From: Streptomyces sp. NBC_00620
Lineage (GTDB): Bacteria; Actinomycetota; Actinomycetes; Streptomycetales; Streptomycetaceae
NCBI RefSeq assembly: GCF_026341825.1
Contig: NZ_JAPENY010000001.1
Span: 3,658,001-3,722,000, forward strand
DNA: 64,000 nt
Direction of reading: 5' to 3'
Shown here: positions 47,145-56,216 of the stretch, in pieces
How positions within the stretch are numbered: position 1 is the first letter of the stretch
How the letters are laid out: each line of letters opens with the position of its first letter
The notes under the pieces: model-generated
Databases searched by the model: none
What the model was told of the DNA's origin: nothing
The model's input: only the letters and a program-made list of their open reading frames with translations
Position numbers and translations under genes: made by a program

Positions 47145-48440
47145 CTACCAGCGCGGCACGGCCGGTGTGACCCAGTCCGGGGCCGCGATCCGCATCGCCG
47201 CCGCGTCGTCGCGGTCGTGCAGTTTGCCGTCGTCGTCGAGCCAGCGCTGGTGCAGGAAGCGGAGTTTGTCCTGGTCGAGTTCGACGCCGAGGCCGGGGGC
47301 GTCGGAGACCTTGACCGAGCCGTTCTCGAAGGTGAGGCGCTCGGTGAGTACGTCCTCGGACTGCCAGGGGTAGTGGGAGTCGCAGGCGTGGTGGAGGTCG
47401 GGGACCGTCGAGGCGACGTGGGTCATCGCGGCGAGTGAGATGCCGAGGTGGGTGTTGGAGTGCATGGACACGCTTACGCCGAACGTGCGGCAGATGGCGG
47501 CGAGTTCACGTGTGTTGCGCAGTCCGCCCCAGTAGTGGTGGTCGGACAGGACGACCTGTACGGCTCCCTTGGTGAAGGCCTCCTGGATCTCCGCGAAGGT
47601 CGTCACGCACATGTTGGTGGCGAGCGGGACCGAGGTGCGGGAGGCGACCTCCGCCATGGCGGGCGTGCCGAGTGCGGGGTCCTCCAGGTATTCGAGTACG
47701 TCACCCAGCTCCTCGGCGACCCTCAGTGAAGTCTCCACGGACCAGGCGCCGTTGGGGTCCAGGCGCAGGGGATGCCCGGGGAACGCCTCGGCGAGTGCCC
47801 GTACGGCGGCGATCTCCTCGTCCGGCGGGAAGACACCGCCCTTCAGCTTGAACGAGGTGAACCCGTACCGCTCGGTGAACTTCCGCGCCTGCTCGACGAC
47901 TCCGGCCGGGTCGACGGCGGCGCCCCAGTCGTCCTTCTCGCTCTCGACGCCCTCGGGGTGCTCGGCCCACTTGTAGAAGAGGTACGCGCTGTACTCCACC
48001 GTGTCCCGCACCTTGCCGCCGAGCAGCGCGTGCACGGGCAGCCCGAGTGCCTTGCCCAGCGCGTCCAGGCAGGCCACCTCGAAGCCGGAGACCACGGACA
48101 GGCGCAGCTTGTCGGCGGTCTGGACGCCCCGCAGACCGCCGACGTCGATCTGGTCGTCGACCCGGCCCCGGTCGACGGCCACCTCGTCGGCGACGGTGAA
48201 CAGGCCGTTGAGGTCGGAGACTTGGCGGCCGACCAGTTTGTCGGCGAAGGGGCGCGCCAGTTCGAGGTACTTGCCGTCGCCGTACGTCTCGCCGATGCCC
48301 GTGACGCCGTCCGCCGTGACGACCTCCACGATCAGCCGGGGGGTGTACGGCTGGTGCACGCCCTGCGTGTTGAGCAGCGGCGGGTCGGCCACCAGGATCG
48401 GGGTCAGCCGGACGTCGGTGATGGTCAGATCGCGGGTCAC
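47145..48440 (-). CDS. Glucarate dehydratase-like enolase-superfamily enzyme
   Basis: The 431-residue enzyme has a lid domain (1-135) with LIVEVVTADGVTGIGETYGDGKYLE and a barrel with the KxK-like FKLKGGVFPP. Metal ligands include DPNGAWS and YLEDPA, and the His-Asp end includes LSDHHYWGG and MHSNTHLGISLAAM. These are diagnostic for glucarate/galactarate dehydratases, which give 5-keto-4-deoxyglucarate. The GTG start overlaps the stop of the preceding kdgD-like gene as GTGA. The product is the substrate of the neighbouring enzyme, so the pair is a catabolic operon for D-glucarate or a similar aldarate. Confidence 0.9.
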   Translation of the reverse strand: MTRDLTITDVRLTPILVADPPLLNTQGVHQPYTPRLIVEVVTADGVTGIGETYGDGKYLELARPFADKLVGRQVSDLNGLFTVADEVAVDRGRVDDQIDVGGLRGVQTADKLRLSVVSGFEVACLDALGKALGLPVHALLGGKVRDTVEYSAYLFYKWAEHPEGVESEKDDWGAAVDPAGVVEQARKFTERYGFTSFKLKGGVFPPDEEIAAVRALAEAFPGHPLRLDPNGAWSVETSLRVAEELGDVLEYLEDPALGTPAMAEVASRTSVPLATNMCVTTFAEIQEAFTKGAVQVVLSDHHYWGGLRNTRELAAICRTFGVSVSMHSNTHLGISLAAMTHVASTVPDLHHACDSHYPWQSEDVLTERLTFENGSVKVSDAPGLGVELDQDKLRFLHQRWLDDDGKLHDRDDAAAMRIAAPDWVTPAVPRW

Positions 48441-49462
48441 AGGGCGGCTCCTACGGAGGCGGAGGTGGAGGTGGAGGTGGAGGTGGAGGTGGAAGCGGAG
48501 GTGGAGGTGGAGGTGGGGACGAGGGCGAGTCCGGTGGCGAGCAGCTTTTCCAGGTCGGCGAGGTCCGCGGGCGACGGGTCGGTGAGCGGGGCGCGGACCG
48601 GGCCGACGGGGTGGCCGCGGAGCCGGGCGGCGGCCTTCACGAGCGAGACGGCGTAGCCGGGCCGCCGGTCGCGGAGTTCGACGAAGGGGATGTAGAAGTC
48701 GCGCAGCAGCCGGTCCATGGCGGCGTCGTCACCGTCCCGGTGCGCCGCGAAGAAGGCGTCGGCGATCTCGGGCGCGAAGGCGTGCACGGCCGACGAGTAC
48801 GCGGGGACGCCGACGGTGGCGTACGCGCGGGCCTGGATCTCCGCCGTGGCGGCCCCGTTGAAGAACAGGAAGCCCTCGGGCGCGGCGAGGGTGAGCCGCT
48901 GCAGGCGGTCGAGGTCGCTGTGGCCGTCCTTGAGCCCGATGACGCCGGGGATGCGGGCGACATGCCTCAACGACTCGGCGCTGAAGGTGACTTGGCCGCG
49001 CTGGTAGACGATGAGGGGCAGTCGTGTCCGTACGGCGATCTGCTCCACCTGTGCGACGAGCCCCTCCTGCGGCGCGGCGACGAGGTAGTGCGGCAGCACC
49101 AGCAGGGCGTCGGCGCCGGCCTCCTCCGCGATCCGCGCGAACCGGGCGGCCTGGGCCCAGCCGTACCCGATGCCCGCGACGACGGGCACGCGCCCCGCCG
49201 CCTCCTCGACCGTGGCGGCGACGACCTTCCGGTACTCGTCCTCGTCGAGCGAGAAGAACTCGCCGGTGCCGCAGGCCGGGAAGACGGCGCCGGGGCCGGT
49301 GGCGATCTGCGCGGCCACATGTGTACGGAAGCCGTCGAGGTCGAGGGAGCCGTCGCGGTGGAAGCTGGTGAGCGGGAACGACAGCACGCCGCGTGCCATC
49401 CCTTCGCGCAGCCGCTCCACGACGGCCTTCCTGTGCGTGTCCGCGGTCATCCCTGTCATCAT
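48437..49462 (-). CDS. 5-dehydro-4-deoxyglucarate dehydratase
   Basis: The 341-residue DHDPS/NAL-superfamily barrel converts 5-keto-4-deoxyglucarate to 2,5-dioxopentanoate plus CO2. Diagnostic features are FPLTSFHRDGSLDLDGF, FPACGTGEFFSLDEDEY, the catalytic Tyr in LIVYQRG and the Schiff-base Lys in GVIGLKDGHSD. After the normal end (LATGLALVP) comes a 27-residue Ser/Thr tail made by an ACCTCC repeat (mRNA sense). The start may be ATG 49462, 49459 or 49450; only the first two lie close to CGGAG. The promoter region is shared with the divergent IclR gene and contains a palindrome. Confidence 0.9.
   Translation of the reverse strand: MMTGMTADTHRKAVVERLREGMARGVLSFPLTSFHRDGSLDLDGFRTHVAAQIATGPGAVFPACGTGEFFSLDEDEYRKVVAATVEEAAGRVPVVAGIGYGWAQAARFARIAEEAGADALLVLPHYLVAAPQEGLVAQVEQIAVRTRLPLIVYQRGQVTFSAESLRHVARIPGVIGLKDGHSDLDRLQRLTLAAPEGFLFFNGAATAEIQARAYATVGVPAYSSAVHAFAPEIADAFFAAHRDGDDAAMDRLLRDFYIPFVELRDRRPGYAVSLVKAAARLRGHPVGPVRAPLTDPSPADLADLEKLLATGLALVPTSTSTSASTSTSTSTSTSASVGAAL
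48455..48514 (-). repeat. Hexanucleotide repeat in the dehydratase 3' end
   Basis: Ten six-base units occupy this stretch. They read ACCTCC on the coding strand, except for one GCTTCC and one GCCTCC. They encode Thr-Ser pairs at the C-terminus and end 14 bases before the GTG of the glucarate dehydratase gene. Confidence 0.9.
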
Positions 49463-49470
49463 CTCCGTAT

Positions 49471-49485
49471 GTAGATGTTGTCTAC
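49471..49485. promoter_or_regulatory. IclR-type operator candidate
   Basis: GTAGA-TGTTG-TCTAC is a perfect 5-5-5 palindrome, extended imperfectly to TATGTAGA/TCTACGTA. It sits in the 95-base gap between the divergent dehydratase and IclR genes, the usual place for autoregulatory IclR binding. Confidence 0.6.
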
Positions 49486-49557
49486 GTATGAAGATGGAGA
49501 TTAGGTACGCGAACGAGAGACGTCAATGGGCCGGGCCGCCACGCTTACGATCTGCAC

Positions 49558-50349
49558 ATGCCGGAACCCACTGACGAGCGCGGAGTGCGCGAGGTGAAGT
49601 CCGCCGCGCGCACGGTCGAACTGCTGGAACTGCTCGCCGCGCGGGGCGACCGTCCGGCACGCCTCCAGGAGCTCGCGGACGCGCTCGAAGTGCCCCGCAG
49701 CTCGATGTACGCGCTGCTCCAGACCCTGATCGGCCGGGGCTGGGTGCGCACGGACGTCACAGGTTCGCTCTACGGCATCGGCATCCACGCACTCCTCACG
49801 GGGACCAGCTATCTGGACTCGGACCCGCGCGTGCGCGCCGTACGCCCCTACCTCGACGAGGCCTCGCAGGCGCTCGGCGAGACGATCCACATGGGGCGCC
49901 TCGACGGCACGGACGTGGCCTACCTCGCGACCCGCGAATCGCACGAGTACCTGCGCACCATCAGCCGGGTGGGCCGCCGGCTCCCCGCCCACGTGGGCGC
50001 CCTGGGCAAGGCCCTGCTGGCCGAGCGCCCCGACGAGGACCTGCCCGAGGGCCCGTACGCCGCCGCCACCCCGCACACCCACACCCGGCGCGACGCCCTC
50101 GCGGCGGACCTGGCCCGCACCCGCGCCCGCGGCTACTCCGTCGACCGCGAGGAGGGCGTCCTCGGCATCGTCGGGTTCGGCTTCGCCCTGCGGTACGACG
50201 TCCCCGCCCAGGACGCCGTCAGCTGCTCGGTTCCGGTGGCCCGGCTGACCCCGGCCCACGAGGACCGGATCATCACGGTCATGCGCGAGATCCGGGCCAA
50301 GATCGAGACGGCGGCCCCGGGGGCGGCGGGAGCCCCGCACTGGCGCTGA
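49558..50349 (+). CDS. IclR-family transcriptional regulator
   Basis: The 263-residue regulator has an N-terminal winged helix (about 10-75) with SAARTVELLELLAARGDRPARLQELADAL and VPRSSMYALLQTLIGRGWVRTD. The effector domain (about 90-255) contains LGETIHMGRLDGTDVAYLATRES, PAHVGALGKALLA and GFGFALRYDV. It is divergent from the glucarate operon and probably represses it until an aldarate intermediate binds. Confidence 0.92.
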   Translation: MPEPTDERGVREVKSAARTVELLELLAARGDRPARLQELADALEVPRSSMYALLQTLIGRGWVRTDVTGSLYGIGIHALLTGTSYLDSDPRVRAVRPYLDEASQALGETIHMGRLDGTDVAYLATRESHEYLRTISRVGRRLPAHVGALGKALLAERPDEDLPEGPYAAATPHTHTRRDALAADLARTRARGYSVDREEGVLGIVGFGFALRYDVPAQDAVSCSVPVARLTPAHEDRIITVMREIRAKIETAAPGAAGAPHWR

Positions 50350-50510
50350 GGCCGCACGGCGACGGTCCAGGTCACGGTGCGTCGACGGTCCACGTCACGG
50401 TGAAAAGCCCTACGGACTTGTCAGTGCAGGGTCGTACTCTTGGAATCGCAAGGCTGCCCCCGTGGCAAGCGTGCCGATCGAGGAGGAAAAGCAGGCCTCA
50501 GAGCCGGCCC

Positions 50511-51560
50511 ATGACTCAGACACCCACAGCACAGACCCCCGCACAGGGGCAGGCACGAGCGCGTTTCACGGTCCCCGCGAATCACCCCATGGTCACTGTG
50601 CTGGGGTCCGGCGACGCCCTCCTGCGCGTGATCGAGAAGGCCTTCCCGGCGGCCGACATCCATGTCCGGGGCAATGAGATCAGCGCGGTGGGCGACGCCG
50701 GCGAAGTCGCCCTCGTCCAGCGCCTGTTCGACGAGATGATGCTGGTGCTCCGCACCGGGCAGCCGATGACGGAGGACGCCGTGGAACGCTCGATCGCGAT
50801 GCTCAGAGCGAGCGAGAACGGGGAGGGCGACGGCGAGGAGACCCCGGCCGAGGTCCTCACGCAGAACATCCTGTCCTGGCGGGGCCGCACCATCCGCCCC
50901 AAGACGCTCAACCAGAAGCGGTACGTCGACGCCATCGACAAGCACACCATCGTCTTCGGCATCGGCCCCGCCGGTACGGGCAAGACGTACCTCGCCATGG
51001 CGAAGGCCGTCCAGGCGCTCCAGGCCAAGCAGGTCAGCCGGATCATCCTCACCCGCCCGGCGGTGGAGGCGGGAGAGCGCCTGGGATTCCTCCCGGGCAC
51101 CCTCTACGACAAGATCGACCCGTACCTGCGCCCGCTGTACGACGCCCTGCACGACATGCTCGACCCGGACTCGATCCCGCGCCTGATGGCGGCGGGCACG
51201 ATCGAGGTCGCGCCGCTCGCCTACATGCGCGGCCGTACGCTCAACGACGCCTTCATCATCCTGGACGAGGCCCAGAACACGAGCCCCGAGCAGATGAAGA
51301 TGTTCCTGACCCGGCTCGGCTTCGAGTCGAAGATCGTGATCACGGGTGACGTGACCCAGGTCGACCTGCCGAGCGGGACGAAGTCGGGTCTGCGGCAGGT
51401 CCAGGACATCCTGGAGGGCCTTCCGGACATCCACTTCTCCCGGCTCACGTCGAGCGATGTCGTACGGCACAAGCTGGTCGGCCGTATCGTCGACGCGTAC
51501 GAGAAGTACGACAGCGAGAACGGCACCGAGAACGGCTCCCACAAGGGCCGCAGGCACTAA
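50511..51560 (+). CDS. phoH: PhoH-like ATPase
   Basis: The 349 residues start at ATG 50511 (MTQTPTAQTPAQGQ). The longer upstream frame lacks homology. An N-terminal KH-like part (about 15-90) precedes the ATPase with Walker A GPAGTGKT (153-160), Walker B AFIILDEAQNTSP and sensor VITGDVTQVDLPSG. PhoH is linked to RNA metabolism. ybeY follows after 35 bases, the conserved phoH-ybeY pair seen in most bacteria. The visible ribosome site is weak (AGAGCCGGCCC). Confidence 0.93.
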   Translation: MTQTPTAQTPAQGQARARFTVPANHPMVTVLGSGDALLRVIEKAFPAADIHVRGNEISAVGDAGEVALVQRLFDEMMLVLRTGQPMTEDAVERSIAMLRASENGEGDGEETPAEVLTQNILSWRGRTIRPKTLNQKRYVDAIDKHTIVFGIGPAGTGKTYLAMAKAVQALQAKQVSRIILTRPAVEAGERLGFLPGTLYDKIDPYLRPLYDALHDMLDPDSIPRLMAAGTIEVAPLAYMRGRTLNDAFIILDEAQNTSPEQMKMFLTRLGFESKIVITGDVTQVDLPSGTKSGLRQVQDILEGLPDIHFSRLTSSDVVRHKLVGRIVDAYEKYDSENGTENGSHKGRRH

Positions 51561-51595
51561 GAGCCGTAACTTTAAAGCAGGAGACCAGCACAGCC

Positions 51596-52093
51596 ATGTC
51601 GATCGACGTCAACAACGAGTCCGGAACCGAGGTCGACGAGCAGGCGATCCTCGACATCGCCCGCTACGCGCTCGCGCGGATGCGTATCCACCCGCTCTCC
51701 GAGCTCTCGGTGATCGTCGTGGACGCCGACGCCATGGAGCAGCTGCACATCCAGTGGATGGACCTGCCGGGGCCGACTGACGTCATGTCGTTCCCCATGG
51801 ACGAGCTGCGGCCGCCGTCGAAGGACGACGACGAACCGCCGCAGGGTCTGCTCGGCGACATCGTGCTCTGCCCGGAGGTCGCCGAGCAGCAGGGCAAGGA
51901 TGCAGAGACGCAGCACTCCATGGACGAGGAGCTCCAGCTCCTGACCGTCCACGGGGTGCTGCACCTGCTCGGTTACGACCATGAGGAGGCCGACGAGAAG
52001 GCCGAGATGTTCGGTCTTCAGGCGGCCATCGTGGACGGCTGGCGCGCGGACAAGGGCATGACGGGTCCCTCACCGGCCCCGACCGTGTCATGA
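51596..52093 (+). CDS. ybeY: rRNA maturation endonuclease YbeY
   Basis: The 165-residue zinc-dependent RNase acts in 16S 3'-end maturation and ribosome quality control. The signature HGVLHLLGYDHEE (three His ligands, about 119-131) and PTDVMSFPMDE are intact. It overlaps the next gene as ATGA. RBS AAAGCAGGAGA upstream. Confidence 0.96.
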   Translation: MSIDVNNESGTEVDEQAILDIARYALARMRIHPLSELSVIVVDADAMEQLHIQWMDLPGPTDVMSFPMDELRPPSKDDDEPPQGLLGDIVLCPEVAEQQGKDAETQHSMDEELQLLTVHGVLHLLGYDHEEADEKAEMFGLQAAIVDGWRADKGMTGPSPAPTVS

Positions 52094-53394
52094 GTCCGCA
52101 ACTCATCGCCGGCGCCGTCCTGTTGGTCGTCGTCGCGTGGCTCGCCGCCTGCGCGGAGGCGGGCCTCGCGCGCGTCTCCAGCTTCCGGGCGGAGGAGGCC
52201 GTACGGTCCGGTCGGCGCGGCAGCGCGAAGCTCGCCAAGGTCGCCGCCGACCCGACCCGCTATCTGAACGTCGCGCTGCTGGTGCGCGTCGCCTGCGAAA
52301 TGGCCGCCTCCGCGCTCGTCACCTACGCGTGCCTTCAGGAGTTCGACGCGACCTGGGAGGCCCTCGCGGTCGCCATCGGCGTCATGGTTCTCGTCTCGTA
52401 CGTCGCGGTCGGCGTCTCACCGCGCACCATCGGCCGCCAGCACCCGCTCAACACGGCGACGGCGGCGGCGTACGTACTGCTTCCGCTCGCGCGGATCATG
52501 GGCCCGATCCCGCCGCTCCTCATCCTCATCGGCAACGCGCTCACCCCCGGCAAGGGCTTCCGCCGCGGCCCGTTCGCCTCCGAGGCCGAGCTGCGCGCCC
52601 TGGTCGACCTCGCCGAGAAGGAGTCCCTCATCGAGGACGAGGAGCGCCGCATGGTGCACTCCGTCTTCGAGCTGGGCGACACCCTCGTCCGGGAAGTGAT
52701 GGTGCCGCGGACGGACCTCGTCGTCATCGAGCGGTACAAGACCATCCGGCAGGCGCTCACCCTGGCGCTCCGGTCGGGCTTCTCGCGCATTCCCGTCACC
52801 GGGGAGAGCGAGGACGACATCGTCGGGGTCGTGTACCTGAAGGACCTGGCCCGCAAGACGCACATCAGCCGCGAGGCCGAGTCCGAGCTGGTGTCGACGG
52901 CCATGCGGCCCGCCACCTTCGTGCCCGACACCAAGAACGCGGGCGATCTGCTGCGCGAGATGCAGCAGGAGCGCAACCACGTCGCCGTCGTCATCGACGA
53001 GTACGGCGGCACGGCCGGCATCGTCACCATCGAGGACATCCTCGAGGAGATCGTCGGCGAGATCACCGACGAGTACGACCGTGAGCTGCCGCCGGTCCAG
53101 GAGCTCGGCGACGACCGCTACCGCGTCACCGCCCGCCTCGACATCGGCGACCTCGGCGAGCTGTACGGCTTCGAGGCGTACGATGACGAGGACGTCGAGA
53201 CGGTCGGCGGGCTGCTCGCGAAGGCGCTCGGGCGCGTCCCGATCGCCGGGGCTTCGTCGGTGGTCGAGCTGCCCGACGGGCGGGAACTGCGGCTGACCGC
53301 GGAGGCTGCGGCCGGACGCCGGAACAAGATCGTCACGGTGCTCGTCGAGCCGGTGGGCGCGGCGGATCCTGCCGAGAAGGAGAAGCCGGAGTGA
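52090..53394 (+). CDS. Hemolysin/CorC-family CBS-domain membrane protein
   Basis: The 434-residue protein has a DUF21 membrane domain (about 1-180), two CBS domains (about 195-325) beginning VREVMVPRTDLVVIE, and the CorC/HlyC C-terminal domain (about 345-425) with DRYRVTARLDIGDLGELYG. Such proteins are Mg2+/Co2+ transporters or regulators of metal export. It is coupled to ybeY (ATGA) and to the next gene (GTGA), in the conserved phoH-ybeY-corC operon. Confidence 0.93.
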   Translation: MSPQLIAGAVLLVVVAWLAACAEAGLARVSSFRAEEAVRSGRRGSAKLAKVAADPTRYLNVALLVRVACEMAASALVTYACLQEFDATWEALAVAIGVMVLVSYVAVGVSPRTIGRQHPLNTATAAAYVLLPLARIMGPIPPLLILIGNALTPGKGFRRGPFASEAELRALVDLAEKESLIEDEERRMVHSVFELGDTLVREVMVPRTDLVVIERYKTIRQALTLALRSGFSRIPVTGESEDDIVGVVYLKDLARKTHISREAESELVSTAMRPATFVPDTKNAGDLLREMQQERNHVAVVIDEYGGTAGIVTIEDILEEIVGEITDEYDRELPPVQELGDDRYRVTARLDIGDLGELYGFEAYDDEDVETVGGLLAKALGRVPIAGASSVVELPDGRELRLTAEAAAGRRNKIVTVLVEPVGAADPAEKEKPE

Positions 53395-53750
53395 CTCCGC
53401 AGCGGCTTCGCGCCTTCTGCCTGTCCTTCAACGCGACCGTCGAGGACTTTCCCTTCAACCCGGACCTCTCGGTCTTCAAGGTGTTGGGCAAGCTCTTCGC
53501 GCTGACGAATCTGGGCGCGCGGCCACTGACGGTCAACCTGAAGTGCGACCCCGACGACGCGGTCCGGCTGCGCGAGGAGCATCCGGGCCTGATCATCCCC
53601 GGCTATCACATGAACAAGCGGCACTGGAACACCGTGACGGTCGACGGCGAACTCCCGGACCGCCTGGTCCGGGAGCTCATCGAGGACAGCTACGACCTCG
53701 TCGTCGCCGGCCTACCGAAGGCCGACCGCCTCCGCCTCGACCGCCCCTGA
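53391..53750 (+). CDS. MmcQ/YjbR-type protein
   Basis: The 119-residue protein has the YjbR/CyaY-like fold pattern: LRAFCLSFNATVEDFPFNPDLSVFKVLGKLFALTNL, VNLKCDPDDAVRLREEHPGLIIPGYHMNKRHWNTV and LIEDSYDLVVAGLPK. Family members are small DNA-binding-like proteins of unclear role. GTG 53391 overlaps the corC stop. The 3' end overlaps the converging MFS gene by 39 bases. Confidence 0.9.
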   Translation: MTPQRLRAFCLSFNATVEDFPFNPDLSVFKVLGKLFALTNLGARPLTVNLKCDPDDAVRLREEHPGLIIPGYHMNKRHWNTVTVDGELPDRLVRELIEDSYDLVVAGLPKADRLRLDRP

Positions 53751-55184
53751 AGTCTCCGGGCGGCGGCTCCGTCCCAGACCGACCGCGACCAGCACCGCCG
53801 CCACCAGCAGGATCGCCGCGTCCAGGGACAGCACCGTGTGGACTCCGGACAGGAGGTCGGTGGACGTGGTGGCCAGGATGCCGAGCAGCGGGATGCCGAT
53901 GGTGAGGCCGACCTGCTGGGTGGAGGTCACCAGGCCCGTGGCCAGGCCCTGTTCCTCGTTGGGGACGCCCGAGGTGACGGTCAGGCCGTACGAGATGATC
54001 GCGCCGAGGTGGCACATGCTGGCCAGCGAGACCGCGGCGGTGGCCAGCCAGACCGACCGGCCGCCCTCGCCGAGGCCGAGCAGCGCGGTGGTGAGAACGC
54101 CCTGGCCCGCCAGCGAAGCGACCAGCGTGCGGCGGGCGCCGAAGCGGCCGATGACCTTCGGGGCGTTCACTCCGGCGACGGCCGACATGACGCCCTGCAC
54201 GCCGAAGACCAGGCCGGTCTCGAACGCGGAGAGGTCCAGGGTCTCCTGGAGGTACAGGGTCAGGACGAAGACCACCGTCGACATCATCGAGAAGGTCACC
54301 AGGCCGCCCAGGTTGCCCCACGCCACCGTGCGGCGGCGCAGCATCGGCAGACTCACCAGGGGAGCTTCGGTGCGCGACTCGACGTACCCGAAGGCGGCGA
54401 GCAGCGCGACGCCCGCGACGAGGGTCGTGATGACGTCGGCGCCGCCGAAGCCGCGCTCGGCCGCCGTCGACAGCGAGTAGATCAGGGCCAGCAGACCGCC
54501 GGTGACCGTGACGGCACCGGGGATGTCCAGGCGCGGGCGGTCCGGGGTGCGGGACTCGGGGAGCAGGCCGGGCGCCAGCGGCAGCACGATCAGTGCGAAG
54601 ACCGCGAGCAGGCCCATCGTGGAACGCCAGCTCAGTACGTCGGTCAGGACGCCGCCCGCCACCATGCCGACCGTGAAGCCGAGGGACAGGAGCGTGCCGG
54701 AGATGCCAAGGGCACGGTCGCGCGCCGGGCCCTCCGGGAACGTCGTCGTCAGCAGCGACATGCCCGTCGGCACGATCGCCGCCGCGCCGAGACCCTGCAG
54801 CGCCCGCGCGGTCAGGAACGACGCCGGGTCCCAGGCGAAGGTCGCGAGCAGCGAGGCCGCGCCGAACAGGGCGAGGCCCGTCAGGAACAGCCTGCGGCGC
54901 CCGTACAGGTCGCCGATGCGGCCGAACAGGAGCAGGAATCCGCCCGACGGCAGCGCGAAGGCGGTGACCGCCCACTGCAGGGCGGACTGGCTCATACCCA
55001 GGTCCCTGCCGAGCACGGGCAGCGCCACGTTCAGTACGGAGAAGTCGAGCGCGACCATGAACTGGGCCGCGCAGAGCACGAAGAGGACGAGCTTGTCGCG
55101 GGTCGACAGGCGGGTGGACCGGCGGGTGTCGAGGGGGCGCTGCTTCGGGTGTTTCAGGGGACTGGAGGTTGTGTCGGTCGGCAT
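53712..55184 (-). CDS. MFS multidrug exporter (14-TM, DHA2 type)
   Basis: ATG 55184 gives 490 residues. Fourteen hydrophobic helices start at LVLFVLCAAQFMVALDFSVLNVALP. The A-motif GRIGDLYGRRRLFLTG and motif C (LLSLGFTVGMVAGGVL) mark a DHA2-type drug/proton antiporter. It is divergent from an HTH regulator, with a perfect palindrome between the two starts. The compound exported is unknown. It interrupts the phoH-ybeY-corC-cdd-era order. Confidence 0.9.
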   Translation of the reverse strand: MPTDTTSSPLKHPKQRPLDTRRSTRLSTRDKLVLFVLCAAQFMVALDFSVLNVALPVLGRDLGMSQSALQWAVTAFALPSGGFLLLFGRIGDLYGRRRLFLTGLALFGAASLLATFAWDPASFLTARALQGLGAAAIVPTGMSLLTTTFPEGPARDRALGISGTLLSLGFTVGMVAGGVLTDVLSWRSTMGLLAVFALIVLPLAPGLLPESRTPDRPRLDIPGAVTVTGGLLALIYSLSTAAERGFGGADVITTLVAGVALLAAFGYVESRTEAPLVSLPMLRRRTVAWGNLGGLVTFSMMSTVVFVLTLYLQETLDLSAFETGLVFGVQGVMSAVAGVNAPKVIGRFGARRTLVASLAGQGVLTTALLGLGEGGRSVWLATAAVSLASMCHLGAIISYGLTVTSGVPNEEQGLATGLVTSTQQVGLTIGIPLLGILATTSTDLLSGVHTVLSLDAAILLVAAVLVAVGLGRSRRPETSGAVEAEAVGLR

Positions 55185-55234
55185 GGGCAAGAGCTTGCTG
55201 CGGCCGGAATAACCGTGGGGAGCCGGAACTTATG

Positions 55235-55253
55235 CTGGTGGTCGCACCACCAG
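55235..55253. promoter_or_regulatory. Perfect 8-3-8 palindrome between exporter and regulator
   Basis: CTGGTGGT-CGC-ACCACCAG lies 50 bases from the exporter start and 22 bases from the regulator start, overlapping TATGCT (55231-55236), a possible -10. This is a strong operator candidate for the adjacent HTH regulator. Confidence 0.65.
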
Positions 55254-55275
55254 TCGCCAGTAGGGGGATTCGTAC

Positions 55276-56154
55276 GTGGCTGAAGACGCGGCGCTCAAGA
55301 CGCACCGACGGCGGGAGTTGCGCGAGTTCCTGATGAGCCGCCGTGCGCGGGTCACTCCGGCCGAGGCGGGGCTGCCGGACGGCGGGGCCCGGCGCCGTAC
55401 CCCGGGGCTGCGCCGTGAGGAGGTCGCCGTGCTCGCGGGGGTGGGCGCGTCCTGGTACCAGTGGCTGGAGCAGGGGCGGGACATCTCCGTCTCGCCGCAG
55501 GTCCTCGACGCGGTGTCCCGTGTGCTGCGGCTGAGCAACGCCGAGCGCCGCCACCTGTATGTGCTCGCCGGGCTGAATCCGCCGGCGCCCGAAGTCGCGC
55601 CCGAGGTGCGGGACATGTGCGACGGGCTGCGGCGGCTGATCGACACGTGGATGCCGTATCCGGCGCACATCATGGACCAGTACTACAACTGCGTGATGTA
55701 CAACGACGCCGCCACCATGGTCCTCGGCATGCGTCCCGAGAACTCCCAGAACTGCATCGTCGACTTCTTCAACGACCCGCTCTACCGGGGGCGTTCCCGG
55801 ACCTGGGAGCGGAACGCCTGCACGGTGGTCGCCCAGTTCCGTGCCTCCTGTGCCGCCGCCCCGGACGACGAGGGGTTCCAGGAGCTGCTGGCCCGGTTGA
55901 AGGCGGGCAGTACGGAGTTCACCGAGCTGTGGGAGCGGCGGGACATCCAGGACGCGGGGCAGATCCGCAAGGAGCTCGACCATCCGCTGGTCGGGGTGCT
56001 GGCCGTCGAGTCCACCGCGATGAAGGTGCCCGCGCGGCCCGATCTCACCGTCGTCCTGCATACGCCGCTGCCGGAGGCGAACACCGCGGCGAAGCTGGAG
56101 TGGCTGGCTACGCCGGAGGGGCGGCGGGGGTCCATGTATCCGGTGGCGGGCTAG
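55276..56154 (+). CDS. XRE-family regulator with MmyB-like ligand domain
   Basis: The 292-residue protein has an N-terminal helix-turn-helix (about 10-85: RTPGLRREEVAVLAGVGASWYQWLEQGRDISVSPQVLDAVSRVL). The C-terminal MmyB-like PAS-type domain (about 105-280), with YNDAATMVLG and HPLVGVLAVES, binds small, often lipophilic molecules in this family. GTG start. Divergent from the MFS exporter, it likely controls it through the shared palindrome. Confidence 0.92.
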   Translation: MAEDAALKTHRRRELREFLMSRRARVTPAEAGLPDGGARRRTPGLRREEVAVLAGVGASWYQWLEQGRDISVSPQVLDAVSRVLRLSNAERRHLYVLAGLNPPAPEVAPEVRDMCDGLRRLIDTWMPYPAHIMDQYYNCVMYNDAATMVLGMRPENSQNCIVDFFNDPLYRGRSRTWERNACTVVAQFRASCAAAPDDEGFQELLARLKAGSTEFTELWERRDIQDAGQIRKELDHPLVGVLAVESTAMKVPARPDLTVVLHTPLPEANTAAKLEWLATPEGRRGSMYPVAG

Positions 56155-56216
56155 GACCTGGGGAGTGGTGGCCGGGTGTACGAAAGTCCTGGCCGGCGTG
56201 TCGATAAGCTCGGTCC

